A stretch of 64,000 bases of DNA from Hermodice carunculata. Taxonomy: Eukaryota; Annelida; Polychaeta; Eunicida; Amphinomidae. Position numbers and translations under genes: made by a program. Under the pieces are notes generated by a model. It was given only the letters and a program-made list of their open reading frames with translations. It made no database searches and had not been told where the DNA came from. Below are positions 26,401-36,200 of this stretch, piece after piece. Where the stretch lies: NCBI GenBank assembly GCA_964020975.1, contig OZ026627.1:31292465-31356464 (forward strand), read 5' to 3'. Within the stretch, counting starts at the first letter, position 1. Each line of letters starts with the position of its first letter.

Positions 26401-29400
26401 ACAGGAGCAACATTCAAGTTCTTATACCGCTGAAGAATTTTTTTTTAAATGTAATTTTATGTGTCCCATTGCTGCTGTACCCAGGTGCAGTTAACTGACC
26501 GAAAATCACAATCCAATACACTCTTTCAACCTATCTGGAGGTACAATCTGTATCTGACGGCAGTGGAGTAAATCTATCTGGCCTGGATATCTCATCAAAT
26601 CATTCATATGGAAAGACGCTGCTTTGTTTTCCATACCAAACGTTTTTTCAAATAACATAATGATGTGTGTAGGGCTATGTATCGTGTAATATCTAGAAAT
26701 GTCAACTTACTAAAACTGAGAATTGCATATCCTTCAACAGCAGTGACAATGAATCGTTTTGCTATATTCATTTGTAAACATTGTGCAATCTTCTTTATGG
26801 TAAGACACGAATAATAATATAGCGAATTACCTTTTTCACTGCTGCATTTGTACTCAGGTTAACCTCTGATTGCAAAATTTTGTAAGCATTTTATTCAACT
26901 ATTTTGACCAGTTTGATACTTTATATTGTATCTAAAAGCTATCAAGGTATTTATTTTAACCTATCAGCACTGGCAATATACATCATGGTTTCTATTTTTC
27001 AAGGTCACTCCCAATGTTGCAAGGTCACTTTCAAGGTCAAAGGTCACATCATTTTGCAGCTATCTTGGAAATAAAAAGATCTAAAACACACAAGGCAAGA
27101 GATATACCTTGTGCTGCCATTTATTCCATCTCAAACTTGATCCATTTTGTTCCTTTGATTCAATCATACACTTTAACAGTAAATGAAATGATTCAAGCTA
27201 AACGATGTAATGTAAACACAGTTTTTTGCTTTGTGCTACATAGGACTTTATGCCAACCTTGTCAGTTTTTATTGTCAATTTGCAGGTTACAAACCCTTTC
27301 CTCTAAGACGAGGTGAGATTTAATGTCAAATATGTTTAAAGACAAATTCATTTGACATAAGAAAACACTCGCACGTACATCATGCACTCTTTAGTAAGAT
27401 CAATGGCTGGGCCAGAAGTTAAAAAGTTATTTGAAAGGTCAAATGTCACATAATGTGGCAGCCATCTTGGAATACGACGACAGGCGTATCCGTGGCCTGC
27501 AGATAATTTGACTGCAGTCATTTCCCGCAGTGAAAGAGTCAAATAATAATACAGTAATTCCATAACAGTTTGGATTGACGTTACATAACATCTGCCCTAA
27601 ATTATTGCACATCAGGGTGCCACCAGAGGTTGGTGCCAAAGGTTGCAGGTTCGAGTCCTGCTCGTTCTAAAGATAAAATATATATGTGCTTGTCTTATAG
27701 GCCCTTGGTAGTCTGCTAGCTTGTGAACACTCCGTTTTCCATGTGTACTCTGGTGTGCCATACATAGCCACATAAGGGTCACTATATGCTGCATGCCTGC
27801 AGATAATTTGACTGCAGTCATTTCCCGCAGTGAAAGAGTCAAATAATAATACAGTAATTCCATAACAGTTTGGATTGACGTTAAATAACATCTGCCCTAA
27901 ATTATTGCACATCAGGGTGCCACCAGAGGTTGGTGCCAAAGGTTGGAGGTTCGAGTCCTGCTCGTTCCAAAGATAAAATATATATGTGCTTGTCTTATAG
28001 GCCCTTGGTAGTCTGCTAGCTTGTGAACACTCCGTTTTCCATGTGTACTCTGGTGTGCCATACATAGCCACATAAGGGTCACTATATGCTGCATGCCATC
28101 TACAGTAACAGGGGACTGATTTTCTGGATTAGGCCTATTAAATGTAGACTCTGCAAAGTAGATCAGGCCGTTTTCAATCACTTATCCCACACTTCAACTG
28201 GTTGGGTATTTGCCTCAAGATGTTGGTAAGCCAATGACTCGCCATCTTGCAGAAGATCCTGTTGCAAATCTATGATTTACTGTTGTTTTGCTGTACATTC
28301 TCCGGGCTGGGAAGTCAAGGCATTGGCCCTGGCTCAATTCATGTAAGTTGGAGGCATACTGCGATACTGATCATTTAACTTTCCAAAGTAGTAGGTAGCC
28401 TGTGATAACTGATATTACAAAATTGTTGAATCTGCGAAATTTCAAAATCTATACGAAACAGTCCATGAAAACAAACTTTTATTCTTTTTCCAAATGACTG
28501 CTGCTGTGGCACAATTCCACAAAAAATTGTGAATAATTAATTTCCAAATGAGCTTCAAAATTCAAACAGCCTATGTTTAAACTATTAAAATTGACAAGAA
28601 AAGACTGTGATTATGGGCTAGGGAATAAAGATGGAATGGTGATTATAGTCTCTCTTTTCCTGTGACAAGGGGCGTACGTCAGGGAAGTATATTGTCCCCT
28701 CATCTTTTTAATATTTTTATTAATGATATGTTGGACTCCGTCGAGGGTGGGAGCAATGGCGCCCATGTCGGAGCGGACTCCTTTAGCGCCATTGCATACG
28801 CTGATGATGTAACACTGCTGAGCTCAACAATAACGGGGCTGCAGTCTTCCATCAACATATGTGTTAAATACGCTCGCGACTGGCGATTTAATTTTAATGC
28901 CAATAAATCTAAATGTATAGTTATGGGGCCTAAAGTATTTAGTTGTAATCCTACTTGGACCTTCGGTAATTTCAAACTTGAAACAGTTGATAATGTGGGT
29001 ATTTTGGGTGTACAATTTTCTACTGATAATTCTGCTTCCTTACATGTTGATAACAGAATAAAAATGTGCAGGCAAAACTACTTTGGGCTCGCTAATGTTG
29101 GACTGTCTTACCCCGGGTTAAATACAGCTGTTAAGACACATTTATGGAAAACAATATGTTCACCGATCCTCACCTATGGTCTCGATACACTAAGTGTTTC
29201 TAAATCCTGTTTATCAAAGCTTGAGTCCACACAAGGCACTCTAGTGAAACGGTATCTTGGGATAGGGAAGCGCTCACATCACTCTTCACTTTTAAATTCT
29301 TTACATATTCCCTAGCTCCAGACTACAGGACAAAACGCTCTCTATTTTTCAGCGGATTTTTCATGTACAGTCTCCTTTATTAAACCTTTACTCTTTCATG

Positions 29401-30795
29401 CTTGCTCATTATATTTTATATGGCAAAGTTTTTAAGGGTACGCTGGTCGACAGAGTGGTCCAAGTAGGTTTCTCCCCTCTTCAGATGGCACTTTCTGGAC
29501 GTCACTTTAAAACATCAGTAACAAGCCGGGAAGACGGGGTTGTGGACACTCTGAGATATCTAACCTATCATGAGAATTTTATTAAGCCATGGTCTAATGA
29601 ACATGTATTAACTGTGTTATTAACAAGGTGCTATTAATAGCTCTGTTTTTTTTTTCATGCATTGACTATAATTTCATGCTGTATAGTCTCTTTATGTATG
29701 ATTTTGTCATCCTTGGTTCTGTATGATTTTATATTTATTATTTCTCCTTATGGAGGCTAATAAAGTATAATTATTATTATTAAAGGCAACACAGGACAAA
29801 CTCTGTGTATTAAACAGATGTGCAAGTATGTGCTAATCTGTTAGCCGGAAAGTAATTTCAAATGTGGGAATGACGCACTGTTTTGGTATAACCACACATC
29901 CCACAAGCTAATCCGGTCCTCTGTGACCTTGGAGATTGACATAGCTCTTGTAAAAGGCTACATTCCTGTGCAATATGATAGCCCAAAGTCCAAAACATCT
30001 TTAGTTATCATGTGGAAACCAAGTTCACCAAGAGGACTCTACGTGGTGACCTTGGGAATTTGGTCGAGGTTATTCATCTGCTAAGCTGACCAAGCCCTAC
30101 TTAATGGCTCTTACCATGTGCAATATCGAATTCATACCTCAAATTCTGAGGAACAAGGCAGCAAGTGGCCTTCTGACCTTTAGATTGAGGGTAACTTCAT
30201 CAATGTTTTACTTACACTGCTAAAGGACTATAATCCTGTGCAATGTACATGTCATATCAAAAAAATCTTTTCTAGGTTTTGTGCGTGAACCAAAACTTAC
30301 TATAGTAGATCCATGACCTCGTAAATAGATTCAAGGTCAATCCCCTTAATCCTTCGCCTAGCCTTTATATAGGAGAATATTATATTGTGCTCTATCAATG
30401 CCCTAACTTCAAACCATCTTGAGTTATTGAGTTCACTTTGAAGTGAGTTGCTTCAACTGGTTTAACATACGACGTGGAATATTCTTAGAACGGCTCAAAG
30501 TTCACACAGAATGTCAGCATTAGTGACCAACTTTGATCCCAAATGATATGCCGTACTTTCACATCACCTACAATACGTGCAATACTTAACATGAATGGCA
30601 TCTAAACATACTTTGAAATACCAACGCCCAAGGTCCACTAATCACACAAGGCAGGCAAAATATGCAGCAATCAAGTTGAATGAACATCAACGTGGGATAA
30701 TTGCAGGAAAAGTTCGTCCTTGACTCTTAGTTATCAGGCCGGTGATGACGTCACACCACTCAGAGACCAGTTCGTATCTGAGCTGCACAACACAG

Positions 30796-30880
<85 letters not shown>

Positions 30881-32534
30881 CAGAAACGGCCTTTGTGTGA
30901 TATGACACTATAGCAATCGTATGGCTACAACAGATCTACACTTTGAAATCCAATTTAGATGGCCCCATGAACAAAAATTTAATTTAATAGTTTTATACTC
31001 CTCAAAGTTTGTGTTTTTAATATGTACCTGTAAATATATAGAAAACCATAACACCTATTTGTCCAAGCTTGTTCACACGTTCAACAAACTTTTTTTCACT
31101 ATCATGTACTCTACTGTTTTTCAGACTTTGTATGGTGGGCTTATTGGAGTCTTTTTGTGGACGTATTTGCAGGTGAGAATTACGTTGTTCTATTTCAAAG
31201 ATTTATGAATGAGCTGGGGTACACTCACACTGGGCTAATTGTCTCAACCTTATAGGAGTTGGGACATGCAGATAAAACATTATGCATGTAGCTGTCTGTG
31301 ATACTTTCAGCTCAGGGGTGAAATTGTGGTTGAACATGGTATTTTAAAAAAATATTGTCATGAATATCAAGATGGCATGATGTGTCATGTGACAGAAGTT
31401 AAGTTGGGTCCACTATCTGGCCTACAGTGGCGCGGGGGGGGGGGGGAGTTGGGTATATACCTAGCAACCTGTGACCGAGTTTTAATTCAAATTTATAGTC
31501 AAATTTGTTTTTCGCCACCTTCAAATCTCATGCAAAAATTTAGGAAAAACACAGAGAGTATGAGGATTATGTTTAAAATTATTGTGCACGTCTTCATGTG
31601 CCCGTTGCTCTGCCCCTTTACTATTGATGTAGAAAGCATACATATATTTGTAGTTTGTTAATCTTTTCCTGTTCAACATTGCTAACATGTAAATAGTTGT
31701 ATGTCTCAATGTAGTGGTAGCATGCCCTCGGGCAGCAGCTCTCTTTGGCGGTTGCTTGGACTATTGCTCACAACGCATGCCAAGGAAATCTGTCAATTAA
31801 ATCTTATTCTAAAAAAGAAAGGTTTAACGTGTTTGGAAAAATATTTCATGGACCACTCATGAATATATTCGCTTTTTTCAGAGACTAAACATTAAGGAAC
31901 AATTGGACATGTTTGAGCCATATGTCTGAATAAAATTGACAGTATTACCTAACAGTGCAGTGTTTTACAATGTTCATAAAGAAAAGAAAAAACATTCCTT
32001 AAACAGGTATGACTTAAAAGTCTTTTGATCTGTGGAAAATATACATGCTTGTGATTGAGGCATAACATCATGTACTGTTTTCAAACTACATAGTATTGTT
32101 GGATGTTACCGTTACACAGGATCACTCTCAAATGGATGGCAACAAACATAAAATTGCATTTGTTAAAAGTAGCTAGCCAGTTAGAAAGGTTGCAATTTGA
32201 CAGAGAAAGCACCATACGTACCTGAAATGCTGCACTTGCTGCAGTTGATATTATAGTGGCCCTTGTAAAGAACATGGTTATACAAATGTAGATCTTAGAT
32301 ACATTATAGGCTAACTTTCTGGGGTTTTAAAATTTATCACAGACCATGGTGTACGATACGCGGATGGTGATGGGTGGACGTAAATCTGACCTTCAGTCCA
32401 AAAAGGCAGATGAGTTGGGCCCTGCAGCTGCACATGGATGTGGTCCGTACATGTTGGGGGCCAAAAGGCTGTACCTGTTGGTAGTCACGCTTTACGGCGG
32501 CATTGTCGAATTGTGTTACAATTGCCTGTCATGA
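14651..32534 (+). CDS. TMBIM / Lifeguard (Bax-inhibitor-1 family) gene, 5' end not seen
   Basis: Six exons (14651-14723, 15376-15419, 19407-19494, 21371-21475, 31125-31172, 32343-32534) have GT/AG borders and matching phases (entry 2, then 0, 2, 0, 0, 0). Spliced, they give the membrane core of a TMBIM protein. The blocks are [10 protein letters not shown] then [13 protein letters not shown] (family pattern P.NyilLglFTl.esymlGt), [14 protein letters not shown] (family: ydt.aVllAvGIT), YATQTE-FDFT (family: fa.QTk.DFT), [11 protein letters not shown] (family: lYa.lGallF) and [12 protein letters not shown], which holds the conserved Asp of the DTq.m.GG motif. These proteins are ER/Golgi membrane calcium-leak or anti-apoptotic factors. 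The N-terminus and first helices are missing. One in-frame TAG lies in the fourth exon, so this may be a pseudogene or carry an error or polymorphism. A 9.6-kb intron holds several repeats. Confidence 0.8.
14786..14850. repeat. (TCTG)n(CT)n microsatellite
   Basis: Tandem tctg then ct units just after the first visible TMBIM exon. Reading frames through it are artefacts. Confidence 0.95.
15376..15419 (+). CDS. TMBIM micro-exon (44 bp)
   Basis: The acceptor is tgttacag and the donor cag|gtcagt. It encodes [14 protein letters not shown] plus two bases of the next codon. It continues directly from ...FLGIF, giving the family's 'FTl.esy.lGt' signature. Its length (42 + 2) supplies the phase needed by the next exon, which supports a call I would not make from its short sequence alone. 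Confidence 0.7.
15420..16732. other. TMBIM intron sequence, nothing recognised
   Basis: Unique AT-rich sequence. Short frames at 15568-16066 on the minus strand show no motif or splice support. Confidence 0.4.
16733..16876. repeat. tandem duplication 2 x 72 bp
   Basis: The unit starting gttcacaattatgcatat at 16733 recurs at 16805 with a single mismatch (gtata/gtatc), so the duplication is recent. Confidence 0.95.
17040..19140 (+). repeat. ~145-bp satellite array (about 12 diverged units)
   Basis: Units of roughly 140-150 bases share, in order: a block like 'ttagtgaatttggttttca', 'cgataactcaaaa', 'gcttagggctttcata', 'ttgcacatgcttatagtcc', 'tgaataaggtctcaaac', 'gagttcgaagatgg', 'tgaccttgaccc' and 'ccaaggtcacagagcc'. 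Block starts near 17756, 17905, 18043, 18188, 18329, 18477, 18597, 18741, 18880 and 18985 show the period. Both ends carry a 'gggaggggcata'-like flank (about 17000 and 19130), suggesting the array moved or expanded as a unit. A ~430-base unrelated insert breaks it at 17311-17740. Confidence 0.9.
17311..17740. other. insert interrupting the satellite array
   Basis: Sequence unlike the satellite units separates one unit (17192) from the main run. No terminal repeats or coding frame are evident. It may be an old non-autonomous element or the remains of a rearrangement. Confidence 0.5.
19407..19494 (+). CDS. TMBIM exon: GIT helix
   Basis: The acceptor is gtttcatttcag and the donor gag|gtacat. 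After one leftover base it reads [16 protein letters not shown] and then [14 protein letters not shown]. The Ala-Gly-Ile-Thr core and terminal QT(E/K) are diagnostic of TMBIM/Lifeguard proteins. Confidence 0.85.
19495..20351. other. TMBIM intron sequence, nothing recognised
   Basis: No repeat, exon or RNA gene is visible between the satellite array and the AT microsatellite apart from the exon ending at 19494. Confidence 0.4.
20352..20466. repeat. (AT)n microsatellite
   Basis: More than 100 bases of nearly pure at repeats. The Ile-Tyr frames on both strands are artefacts. Confidence 0.98.
21371..21475 (+). CDS. TMBIM exon with in-frame TAG
   Basis: The acceptor is gttattgcag and the donor cat|gtaagt. 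The exon is 105 bases (35 codons, phase 0 to 0). It begins [11 protein letters not shown], matching the family's DFT block after QTE, and ends FDDNH just before the next exon's TLYGG. The spacing fits the family. Codon 12 is TAG (21404-21406). Because frame, length and splice sites are otherwise kept, the stop could be a recent null, a polymorphism or a sequencing error. Confidence 0.65.
21476..22609. other. start of 9.6-kb TMBIM intron, nothing recognised
   Basis: Unique AT-rich sequence following the donor at 21476. Short frames lack motifs. Confidence 0.4.
22610..23060 (-). mobile_element. two tRNA-SINE-like copies
   Basis: On the minus strand, about 22630-22670 reads tggctaggtggttgg (A-box-like) followed by ggttgagacctgg (B-box-like). 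About 22847-22885 reads tggccaagtggtaaatg followed by gtttgagatctgg. A second shared block, 'gatcgtggactgtat...agtcc.ctagca', occurs at 22747-22790 and 23018-23055. The pair looks like two copies of one ~260-base tRNA-derived short element. No intact tRNA cloverleaf is present. Confidence 0.45.
23061..27494. other. TMBIM intron sequence with old repeat traces
   Basis: No exon with fitting phase is seen. Around 24000 and 24240 there are traces resembling the arm repeat ('cctaatttgcat', 'ttttgaagatat'). At 27001-27050 and 27437-27475 there is an interspersed motif of the type 'aaggtcaaaggtcaca...gcagc.atcttgga'. Confidence 0.4.
27034..27046 (+). promoter_or_regulatory. perfect DR1 nuclear-receptor-type motif
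   Basis: AGGTCA-A-AGGTCA is the consensus direct repeat with one-base spacing bound by RXR/HNF4-type receptors. Two further AAGGTCAC half-sites lie at 27001 and 27021. It sits in intronic repeat sequence, so function is uncertain. Confidence 0.25.
27495..28094 (+). repeat. tandem duplication 2 x 300 bp with tRNA-like B box
   Basis: Copies 27495-27794 and 27795-28094 differ at only three bases I can see, so the duplication is recent. Each contains ggttcgagtcc, a perfect tRNA/SINE B box (at about 27651 and 27951), in the context 'ccaaaggttg[c/g]aggttcgagtcctgctcgttc'. No convincing A box or cloverleaf accompanies it, so the unit probably includes part of a tRNA-derived SINE. Long minus-strand frames across it are by-products of the repeat. 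Confidence 0.9.
28620..29790 (+). mobile_element. 5'-truncated LINE with RT fragment and ATT tail
   Basis: The frame at 28662-29315 reads [20 protein letters not shown] (RT block 4) and [14 protein letters not shown], with the YADD catalytic motif intact. Later come blocks CIVMGPKVF and NVGILGVQF, and a C-terminal part ending at a stop after LHIP. Frame changes follow, up to the 3' UTR. The element ends in 'ggctaataaagtataattattattatta', an (ATT)n-type tail of Jockey/CR1-group LINEs. Everything upstream of RT block 4, including the endonuclease, is absent. It lies in the 9.6-kb TMBIM intron in the sense direction. Confidence 0.85.
29900..30640 (-). repeat. reversed, diverged block of the ~145-bp satellite
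   Basis: The minus strand reads 'gtgaacttggtttccac.tgataactaaaga' then 'gggctatcatattgcacaggaatgtag' and 'tctccaaggtcacagag', matching the satellite at 17040-19140 block for block. Landmarks 'gtgcaatat' or 'gtgcaatgt' on the + strand near 29965, 30119, 30238 and 30578 give spacings of roughly 120-190 bases. It is more diverged and in opposite orientation to the main array. Confidence 0.75.
30788..30878. repeat. (AC)n(AT)n microsatellite
   Basis: Pure ac repeats followed by pure at repeats, about 90 bases, just upstream of the 48-bp TMBIM exon. Confidence 0.98.
31125..31172 (+). CDS. TMBIM exon: LYGGLIGVF helix (48 bp)
   Basis: The acceptor is ctactgtttttcag and the donor cag|gtgaga. It contains sixteen codons reading [16 protein letters not shown], corresponding to the penultimate helix 'lYa.lGallFs.ylv' that precedes the DTq motif. 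Phase is 0 to 0. Confidence 0.7.
31173..32342. other. last TMBIM intron, nothing recognised
   Basis: AT-rich sequence with a G run at 31435-31446. There is no repeat or exon besides those listed. Confidence 0.4.
32343..32534 (+). CDS. TMBIM terminal exon
   Basis: After acceptor aatttatcacag the frame reads [17 protein letters not shown]. It passes through an Ala/Gly-rich insert to [18 protein letters not shown] and stops at TGA 32532-32534. DTR...MGGRK equals the family's DTQ.ilGGr signature with the acidic pore/sensor residue. The following segment stands where the usual 'eyvfaalnLY.Di.nlFl' helix lies, but the residues before it are unusually Ala/Gly/Cys-rich. Confidence 0.8.
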   Translation, partial: TMVYDTRMVMGGRKSDLQSKKADELGPAAAHGCGPYMLGAKRLYLLVVTLYGGIVELCYNCLS

Positions 32535-33098
32535 CAACCGTTATGGCAACCACAAATGCCTTAGGATAGACTCAGTCTGTACAGCGTAGAGCCAGAGTAG
32601 ATGACAGTCTTGACAACATGACTTTTACTACATGCACTTCAAATTTATCATCAAATCTGTTTTGGATAGTACAAGGCTGCAGTTTAAAGAGTGTATCATC
32701 AATCTCTTCACATGAAGAAAAAATGGTAACTTTACATGGAGTGATTATGAATGAAAAATAGCTTAGAAAAATGGTATTTCAGTACAGATAATTGAATTTC
32801 AATATATATGTATTATTTCCTGAAGGAATTGCCGTGTCTGTGAGAGGAACTGAGCTGAAATATCCAGCTTCAATTTTTAAAACTGTATACAGTATTGTTA
32901 TGTATATAATACGTATTTTTGCAAGGTGCTGGGCACTAATATTAACAAATATTAAACCTATAATTGATTTTCTTTGAGGAGCTGTTTATACACGTGCGTA
33001 TGAAACCTGTCCAAAACCACCTGACCTTCTTCACATCAATTATATTTTGTGATTGTATTTGTAGCCTGTGTCAAAATATGAGTTTCTTACAAATTTGA

Positions 33099-33104
33099 AA
33101 TAAA
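33099..33104 (+). terminator. polyadenylation signal of the TMBIM gene
   Basis: AATAAA about 565 bases after the stop codon, followed at 33127-33141 by a GT-rich stretch (cgtttttgtgtttc) suited to a downstream element. The 3' UTR would be 32535 to about 33120. Confidence 0.5.
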
Positions 33105-33216
33105 CAGAATTAATTTCAATATATTGACACGTTTTTGTGTTTCAATGGCTCTGCAAACCAACTACCACCATGACATTTTAAGAGATATAGTTCTCTCGTA
33201 CAGTACCACTGAATGA

Positions 33217-36200
33217 GATCTGGTGTAACGTGTAGCATAGATAAGTGTCAATCAGATCTACCTTGGTATAATTCCAGACTTCGTTTACTCAAGCGCCAGG
33301 TTGAACGAAAATATGATCATGCAAAAAAATACAATTTCGAAATTGGTGCATGGACCTCCTTTTGTCAACTCAGGAATTATTATCAAAAGCAATTAAAAAT
33401 TGCCGAAGATGAATATAATAATAAACCGCGTACAAACTTAAATAATTCGGCCGAGAAAAACAAATGCTGGTGGCGCACTGTTAAGGACAGCTAAGACACC
33501 AAAAACCTTTGCATGGCCGATTTTGGGATTTTAACGGTTTTTACAAGATGAATGTCCTTTCTATTAGTTGTCAAAATTTCAAGCTTTTAACTCAAGTAGG
33601 AATATGAGAAAAACGTCAAAAACCACACAGGCATACGGACATCCGAACGTCCATGTGTCATTCTTTTGGTTTTCAGCCACCAAACGGAACAATGCCACCC
33701 ATCAATCATACTTAATAGCCTGTCACGTGGCTGCAGGTAGCAAGGGCCCATGGCAAAAGGAGAGTGGTATCAGGGCGGTAATGCGAAATAAGGCAGCATG
33801 CCGAAAGTATGTTTGTGGGCAGGGAAAAGATGCAAACATGCTAACATAGCATAGCCTAAGTGGTTTACTTTATAGTTATCTTGCTTGTTTTGCGTTCGAA
33901 TGAAAGGAGAATTTAAATGTTCAAGAGGAGCAGGAATGATCAGACGATGTCCCCTTATACTTCAAAGGCCCTGCCGTGATGGATTACCCCAGTGGTCTTT
34001 CACACCAAAGACGGGCGGGGGAAAAAACTGGCACCTTTATCAACACATAAACACATCAAAATAAGTATAAACAAGAACAGCAGAGAAAACACACAAACTA
34101 GTGTTACAAAACTCAGGTTGGAAAGAGAAATGAAACTCCTTGAGAAAATAACTACAAAATGATGACAAGCTAATTAAGTAAAGTATACAGACAAGTCTAA
34201 CAAGCTAACTACATAAAGTATACAGATAGGAGTAAATACAATAAAATACTATCCCTAAAAACGGGATGAAGAGGTAGGGGACGGAAGAACAAACCCGCCG
34301 TCCATGCACTGACCACAAGCGGCCATAGGCCGCCCCACCAAATCAAGGTAACACAACTTTCGTTGCCAGGCTTGAGGTCACGGGTCCTAACGGCCGCCTC
34401 CATGACACCATACTTTGAAACCAGACTGTCGCTGTCGCCGTTTGACAGATCGCTGAATAACGTTTTCCGTACTTCAAAGACTCTTTTATTCGTTTGATTG
34501 GCCAAGAATTGATTGACAACCTCCCCAAATGTTAAGAGATGATGTTTACTACATTTTGTACAAATATCAGCTCAACTTGAGCAAATGGTGTTGTTTCAGA
34601 GGCAAATTATCAACATCAAAGGCCTTTGAAGCTTGTTTTCTCAGAAAGAATAATAGGACGAGAACTCCACCTAAGAATGGTTATTCCAAAAAAACGGCTG
34701 AGTAAAATTTAATCCCATTAACGGCTTTTGATTCTTTAAGGTCTGAACTGCAAAAACGACTCAGGGATTTTTAAAATTTTTCTTCGTTCTTTTTTTATGA
34801 ACTGAAGAAAATGAACATCCTGAAAGTCAAATGGAAAATTGAAAGTTCAATTTTTGAGGCCGGATAATAGGAAAACGAAACCAAACATAAAAAATCGCAG
34901 GATCGTTTTTTATTGCCAATATGTCAGGATTAAGATCCAAGTGTAATTATGATTTTATCACAAATAATTAGGGACTTATATCGACATTTACGGGGTGGAT
35001 GCTTTGCGGTCAACTTTCAATTGTTTATTCCACAATTAATATCATATACACCCAAATATGGAACACATAAATTCTTTGGAGTATGACGAGTACACACATA
35101 TATGATATGTTATCCTAACGCAAATACATTTTGAGCTAGGATTGGCTAAAGTGGGATTTATTTTTGGTGCCTTACCTGTCCTTAAGCACTTCTTGAACCG
35201 AAATAATTCAACCACTGTACCATCTTTGTTACATGATGGTAAAGTTATATCGGACAATGTGTTCAAAGCTGAAATTTTTAACACGTTTTTCTTTCAGCAG
35301 TGTGACGTTGTTTCCTCTACAGCTTTTCTGCCTGAAATCGTTGACCCTCCACTTGTCAACCTTGATTCATTAGTTCTTGAAGAATCTGAAGTTCTTGGCA
35401 CTCTTTCAAGTCTTGATACTTCGAAAGCTTGTGGTCTTGATGATATTAGTGCCAAGCTTTTGAAGAAAGCAGCACCTGCCATCTCAGCTCCACTTACAAA
35501 ATTATTCAATACTTCTTTAATAAAGAAGCAGTTCCCGTCTGAATGGAAAAAATGCAAACGTTTCTCCACTCCACAAAAAAGGTCCTGAAAATCTATGCTG
35601 CAATTACAGACCGGTGTCTCTACTCAGTTGCACAGGGAAAGTGTTTGAAAAAATAATATTCAAACATGTGTTTAATTTCTTCCGTGACAATTTACTTATT
35701 TCTTCTCACCAATCTGGTTTTATTCCGGGTGACTCAACTATTAACCAACTGCTTCCTTCTTACCATGAGCTTTGTCTTGCTGTTGACCAACACAAGGAAG
35801 TCCTCATAATATTTCTAGACATAAGCAAAGCTTTCAATAAAGTTTGGCATACTGGTTTGTTATTAAAATTAAGGAAAGCTGGTGATTCTGGAAATCTTCT
35901 TGATTGGTTTTCGGACTATCGGAGCAACCGCTACCAACGTGTTGTAATTCAAGGTCAGTCGTCCAACTGGGGCAAGATCAACGCTGGTGTTCCTCAAGAT
36001 TCAGTGTTAGGTCCACTGATGTTCTTAATCTATATAAATGATATTGTGGACCTTGTCCGATCTAATATCAGAATGTTTGCTGATCACACTTCCCTTTACC
36101 TGACAGTTGATGATCCAATCACTGCAGCCAATATTTTAAACTCAGACCTACAAGATATTGATCAGTGGTCGAACGATTCGCTTGTAACATTCAATGCTTC

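Noticed and set aside
27600-28181. A tRNA gene or a protein-coding frame of 83-134 codons in the 300-bp duplication
   Set aside because: Only a B box is convincing and no cloverleaf forms by eye. The minus frames are repeated because the DNA is tandemly duplicated, not because of coding.
34209-34505. A 98-codon minus frame inside the TTAA transposon as a transposase fragment
   Set aside because: It has no DDE-type spacing or recognisable motif and its length is compatible with chance.
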